Assembly (NCBI GenBank): GCA_946490455.1
Contig: CAMLXE010000056.1
Location: forward strand, 1 to 8,853
Origin: an uncultured Desulfovibrio sp.
Lineage (GTDB): Bacteria; Desulfobacterota; Desulfovibrionia; Desulfovibrionales; Desulfovibrionaceae
DNA: 8,853 nt
Direction of reading: 5' to 3'
Below are positions 7,273-8,853 of this stretch, in pieces. A program made the translations under genes and the position numbers. Numbering within the stretch: position 1 is the stretch's first letter; the number at the start of each line of letters is the position of its first letter. The notes beneath the pieces were generated by a model, which made no database searches, was not told the origin of the DNA, and saw only the letters and a program-made list of their open reading frames with translations.

Positions 7273-7478
7273 TGAAAATCTCCTTGTCTACAGGCAGAAT
7301 TCCCAACAGGGATCCGGGATATAATCCCGCTTCCTTCAGAGAAAGCTCCTGCGCTGTCTCAGACGCCGAATCTGATGAACGTACCCAGTATATATGCCAA
7401 CTGATTACGTCTGTTTCAGACTTCTACACATTCATACAAAAATGAAGTAAACGACTCCACATTTCCCTGCAGGAAATG
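7273..7478 (-). other. Structured leuC-leuD spacer
   Basis: 206 nt separate two subunit genes that usually sit almost end to end. I see no gene in it. It contains a hairpin directly after leuC (CATTTCC 7460-7466 with GGAAATG 7472-7478), a small one at 7409-7421 (GTCTG, TTT, CAGAC), and one at 7315-7329 (CGGGAT, ATA, ATCCCG). None has a T-run, so none is a convincing terminator. A TATACT sits within TTGGCATATATACTGG on the minus strand, but I find no matching -35, so a separate leuD promoter is only a weak possibility. Confidence 0.55.
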
Positions 7479-8738
7479 CTACAGCTGATCAGGTCCGGCA
7501 ATAACTCCGGCAACAGCAGAAGCCGCGGCTACACAGGGGCTGGACAGATACACTTCTGCCTCAAGGCTCCCCATACGCCCTCTGAAATTCCGATTCGTCG
7601 TGGCGATGCAGCGTTCTCCATCTCCCAGAATTCCCATATGTCCACCGAGGCAGGGACCACAGGTTGGAGGACCTACGATACAGCCTGCATCGGAAAAGAC
7701 CTCAAACAGGCCTTCATGCATGGCCTGCCGCCAGACTGCAGGAGTAGCAGGAAGAACGATACAGCGGACTCCCTTGGCCACCTTGCGTCCCTTAAGTACA
7801 GCAGCAGCATCACGCATGTCGGAAATACGACCGTTGGTGCAGGAACCAATGACAACCTGATTGATGCTCAAGTCCTTCACTTCAGAAACAGGTTTGGTAT
7901 TTTCCGGAAGATGGGGACAGGCAACCTGCGGTTCCATGCTGGAAACATCCATATGAACCACACGTTCATAGGTAGCTCCCTCATCTGGAGCAATCCGTGG
8001 AGCATCCGGACGGCCATGTTCGGCGCAATACGCCAGCGTCACATCATCGGAGGGGAAAAGACCGCATTTTCCACCTGCTTCAATGGCCATATTGGAGATG
8101 GACAGACGAGCTTCCACATCCAGTTCAGCCAGCGTCGAGCCCGTAAATTCCAGAGACTTGTACAGGGCGCCATCAACGCCGATTTCTCCAATCAGGCGCA
8201 GAATAAGGTCCTTTCCACGAACCCACTTGGGCATTTTGCCCTCAATTTTCACCAGAATGGTCGGGGGAACCTTGAACCACAAAGATCCCATGGCCATACC
8301 GGCAGCCACATCTGTAGAACCAAGGCCGGTTGCAAAGGCCCCAAGGCCGCCATAGGTACATGTATGGCTGTCTGCACCGATGACCACATCACCAGGGCCA
8401 ACAAGACCAAGTTCAGGCAACAGGGCGTGTTCAACCCCGCAGTTGCCGCCTTCATAATAATGCGTAATTCCCATTTCCTTGGCAAAATTGCGGCTGACAA
8501 GGACCTGGTTTGCAGAATCAATATCCTTCTGCGGCGTAAAATGGTCCATCACCAGAAAGACACGATCCTTGTCAAAGACCTTTGTCGCGCCCATGGCACG
8601 GAAAGATTTGATGGCAAGCGGCCCGGTGATGTCATTGGCCAGAACTCCAGAGAGCTGACAATTCACGATTTGTCCGGCTTCGCGGATTTCTTCATCCGTG
8701 TGAGCCTGAAGAATTTTCTGAGCAAGCGTATGCGGCAT
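7479..8738 (-). CDS. leuC: 3-isopropylmalate dehydratase large subunit (HacA/LeuC2 type)
   Basis: 419 aa, the shorter HacA-like class rather than the about 466-aa enterobacterial LeuC. It carries the catalytic [4Fe-4S] cluster of isopropylmalate isomerase, an aconitase-fold dehydratase. The cluster ligands are C300 (IGSCTNGR), C360 and C363 (VGPPTCGPCLGGHMG). Other family motifs are MDHFTPQKD (64-72), HYYEGGNCGVEH (93-104), GADSHTCTYGGLGAFATG (121-138) and TNRNFRGRMGS (380-390). I chose the ATG at 8738, giving MPHTLAQKIL, the common N-terminus of the family; GGAG at 8747-8750 is 8 nt upstream. The frame is open to a TTG at 8771, which would add 11 residues without a good ribosome site. It is co-directional with leuD and probably co-transcribed with the gene ending at 8814. 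Confidence 0.95.
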   Translation of the reverse strand: MPHTLAQKILQAHTDEEIREAGQIVNCQLSGVLANDITGPLAIKSFRAMGATKVFDKDRVFLVMDHFTPQKDIDSANQVLVSRNFAKEMGITHYYEGGNCGVEHALLPELGLVGPGDVVIGADSHTCTYGGLGAFATGLGSTDVAAGMAMGSLWFKVPPTILVKIEGKMPKWVRGKDLILRLIGEIGVDGALYKSLEFTGSTLAELDVEARLSISNMAIEAGGKCGLFPSDDVTLAYCAEHGRPDAPRIAPDEGATYERVVHMDVSSMEPQVACPHLPENTKPVSEVKDLSINQVVIGSCTNGRISDMRDAAAVLKGRKVAKGVRCIVLPATPAVWRQAMHEGLFEVFSDAGCIVGPPTCGPCLGGHMGILGDGERCIATTNRNFRGRMGSLEAEVYLSSPCVAAASAVAGVIAGPDQL

Positions 8739-8746
8739 GGAAAAGG

Positions 8747-8750
8747 CTCC
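8747..8750 (-). promoter_or_regulatory. Ribosome binding site deciding the leuC start
   Basis: GGAG on the minus strand, 8 nt before the ATG at 8738. The alternative TTG at 8771 has no comparable site, so the shorter protein is preferred. Confidence 0.65.
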
Positions 8751-8777
8751 GGAACTGTTTGAAGGTTTCAAGAAGTT

Positions 8778-8804
8778 CCGATTCGGGGAGCGAACCCGAA
8801 TCGG
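8778..8804 (-). other. Perfect intercistronic hairpin upstream of leuC
   Basis: CCGATTCGGG and CCCGAATCGG form a perfect 10-bp stem with a 7-base loop. It lies between the stop of the upstream gene (8814) and the leuC start (8738). On the minus strand the T-run comes before the stem, not after it, so it is not a standard terminator. It may stabilise or process the message, or tune leuC expression. Confidence 0.65.
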
Positions 8805-8813
8805 GACAAAAAA

Positions 8814-8852
8814 TCAATCGATTGTGGGGATAATGCGCTTGCCTTCCTGTAC
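8814..8852 (-). CDS. 3' end of an upstream gene, possibly leuA
   Basis: The minus-strand frame entering from the right edge reads VQEGKRIIPTID and stops with TGA at 8816-8814, 75 nt before leuC. Twelve residues cannot identify a protein. 2-isopropylmalate synthase (leuA) is the first guess because leuA often precedes leuC in Desulfovibrio-type genomes. That is context only, and the frame itself is not proven. Confidence 0.4.
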   Translation of the reverse strand, partial: VQEGKRIIPTID

Positions 8853-8853
8853 C

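Noticed and set aside
6772..8738. leuCD as homoaconitase or another aconitase-family pair
   Set aside because: The LeuD substrate loop (FLVT) lacks the Arg expected for homoaconitase. A weak possibility remains because the family is close.
7476..8762. 428-aa plus-strand open frame opposite leuC
   Set aside because: It is the antisense shadow of leuC, which has the family motifs and a ribosome site. The plus-strand product shows no recognisable domain.
8739..8771. Longer leuC starting at TTG 8771
   Set aside because: The extra 11 residues are not part of the family N-terminus and the TTG lacks a good ribosome site.
1..8853. CRISPR array, insertion sequence, tRNA, defence or phage genes
   Set aside because: No regularly spaced repeats, transposase or tRNA-like fold was seen on either strand. 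All intact genes belong to core energy or amino-acid metabolism.

Overview
The window looks like chromosome of a Desulfovibrio-type sulfate reducer (Desulfovibrionales). The main reason is a tightly packed hdrB-hdrA-flx operon of the type described in Desulfovibrio vulgaris and other strict anaerobes. The HacA-type (about 420 aa) LeuC with a separate small LeuD, the moderately high GC of the genes and the strong Shine-Dalgarno sites are consistent with this. The organism call is inference; no rRNA or other marker gene is present.

Positions 1-5767, + strand: the distal part of an Hdr-Flx operon. It holds the 3' end of hdrB, complete hdrA, an MvhD/FlxD-type protein fused to a ferredoxin-rich FlxC-like region, flxB and flxA. 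Genes overlap or sit 3-9 nt apart, and a strong intrinsic terminator closes the unit. The established model for this family is a soluble complex. FlxA takes electrons from NADH and passes them through FlxB/C/D to the flavin of HdrA. HdrA bifurcates them, one branch to ferredoxin and the other through HdrC/HdrB to a disulfide acceptor (DsrC in sulfate reducers). hdrC, and probably an alcohol dehydrogenase gene, would lie just outside the left edge.

Positions 5768-6771: about 1 kb without an intact gene. The first 300 bases hold only a spaced inverted repeat. The rest (about 6076-6623) is a decayed GNAT acetyltransferase of the RimJ/RimL type, recognisable piecewise in all three + frames and broken by a stop and several frameshifts. 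A hairpin with T-rich flanks on both strands then separates it from the convergent leu genes.

Positions 6772-8853, - strand: leuD and leuC encode the two subunits of 3-isopropylmalate dehydratase (leucine biosynthesis). They are separated by an unusually long 206-nt gap with small hairpins. The last 12 codons of an upstream gene, possibly leuA, and a perfect 10-bp intercistronic hairpin lie at the right edge.

I see no CRISPR array, insertion sequence, tRNA or rRNA, and no clearly novel multi-gene system. The points most worth checking are the FlxD-FlxC fusion and its parallel with FlxB, the GNAT pseudogene, and the structured leuC-leuD spacer.
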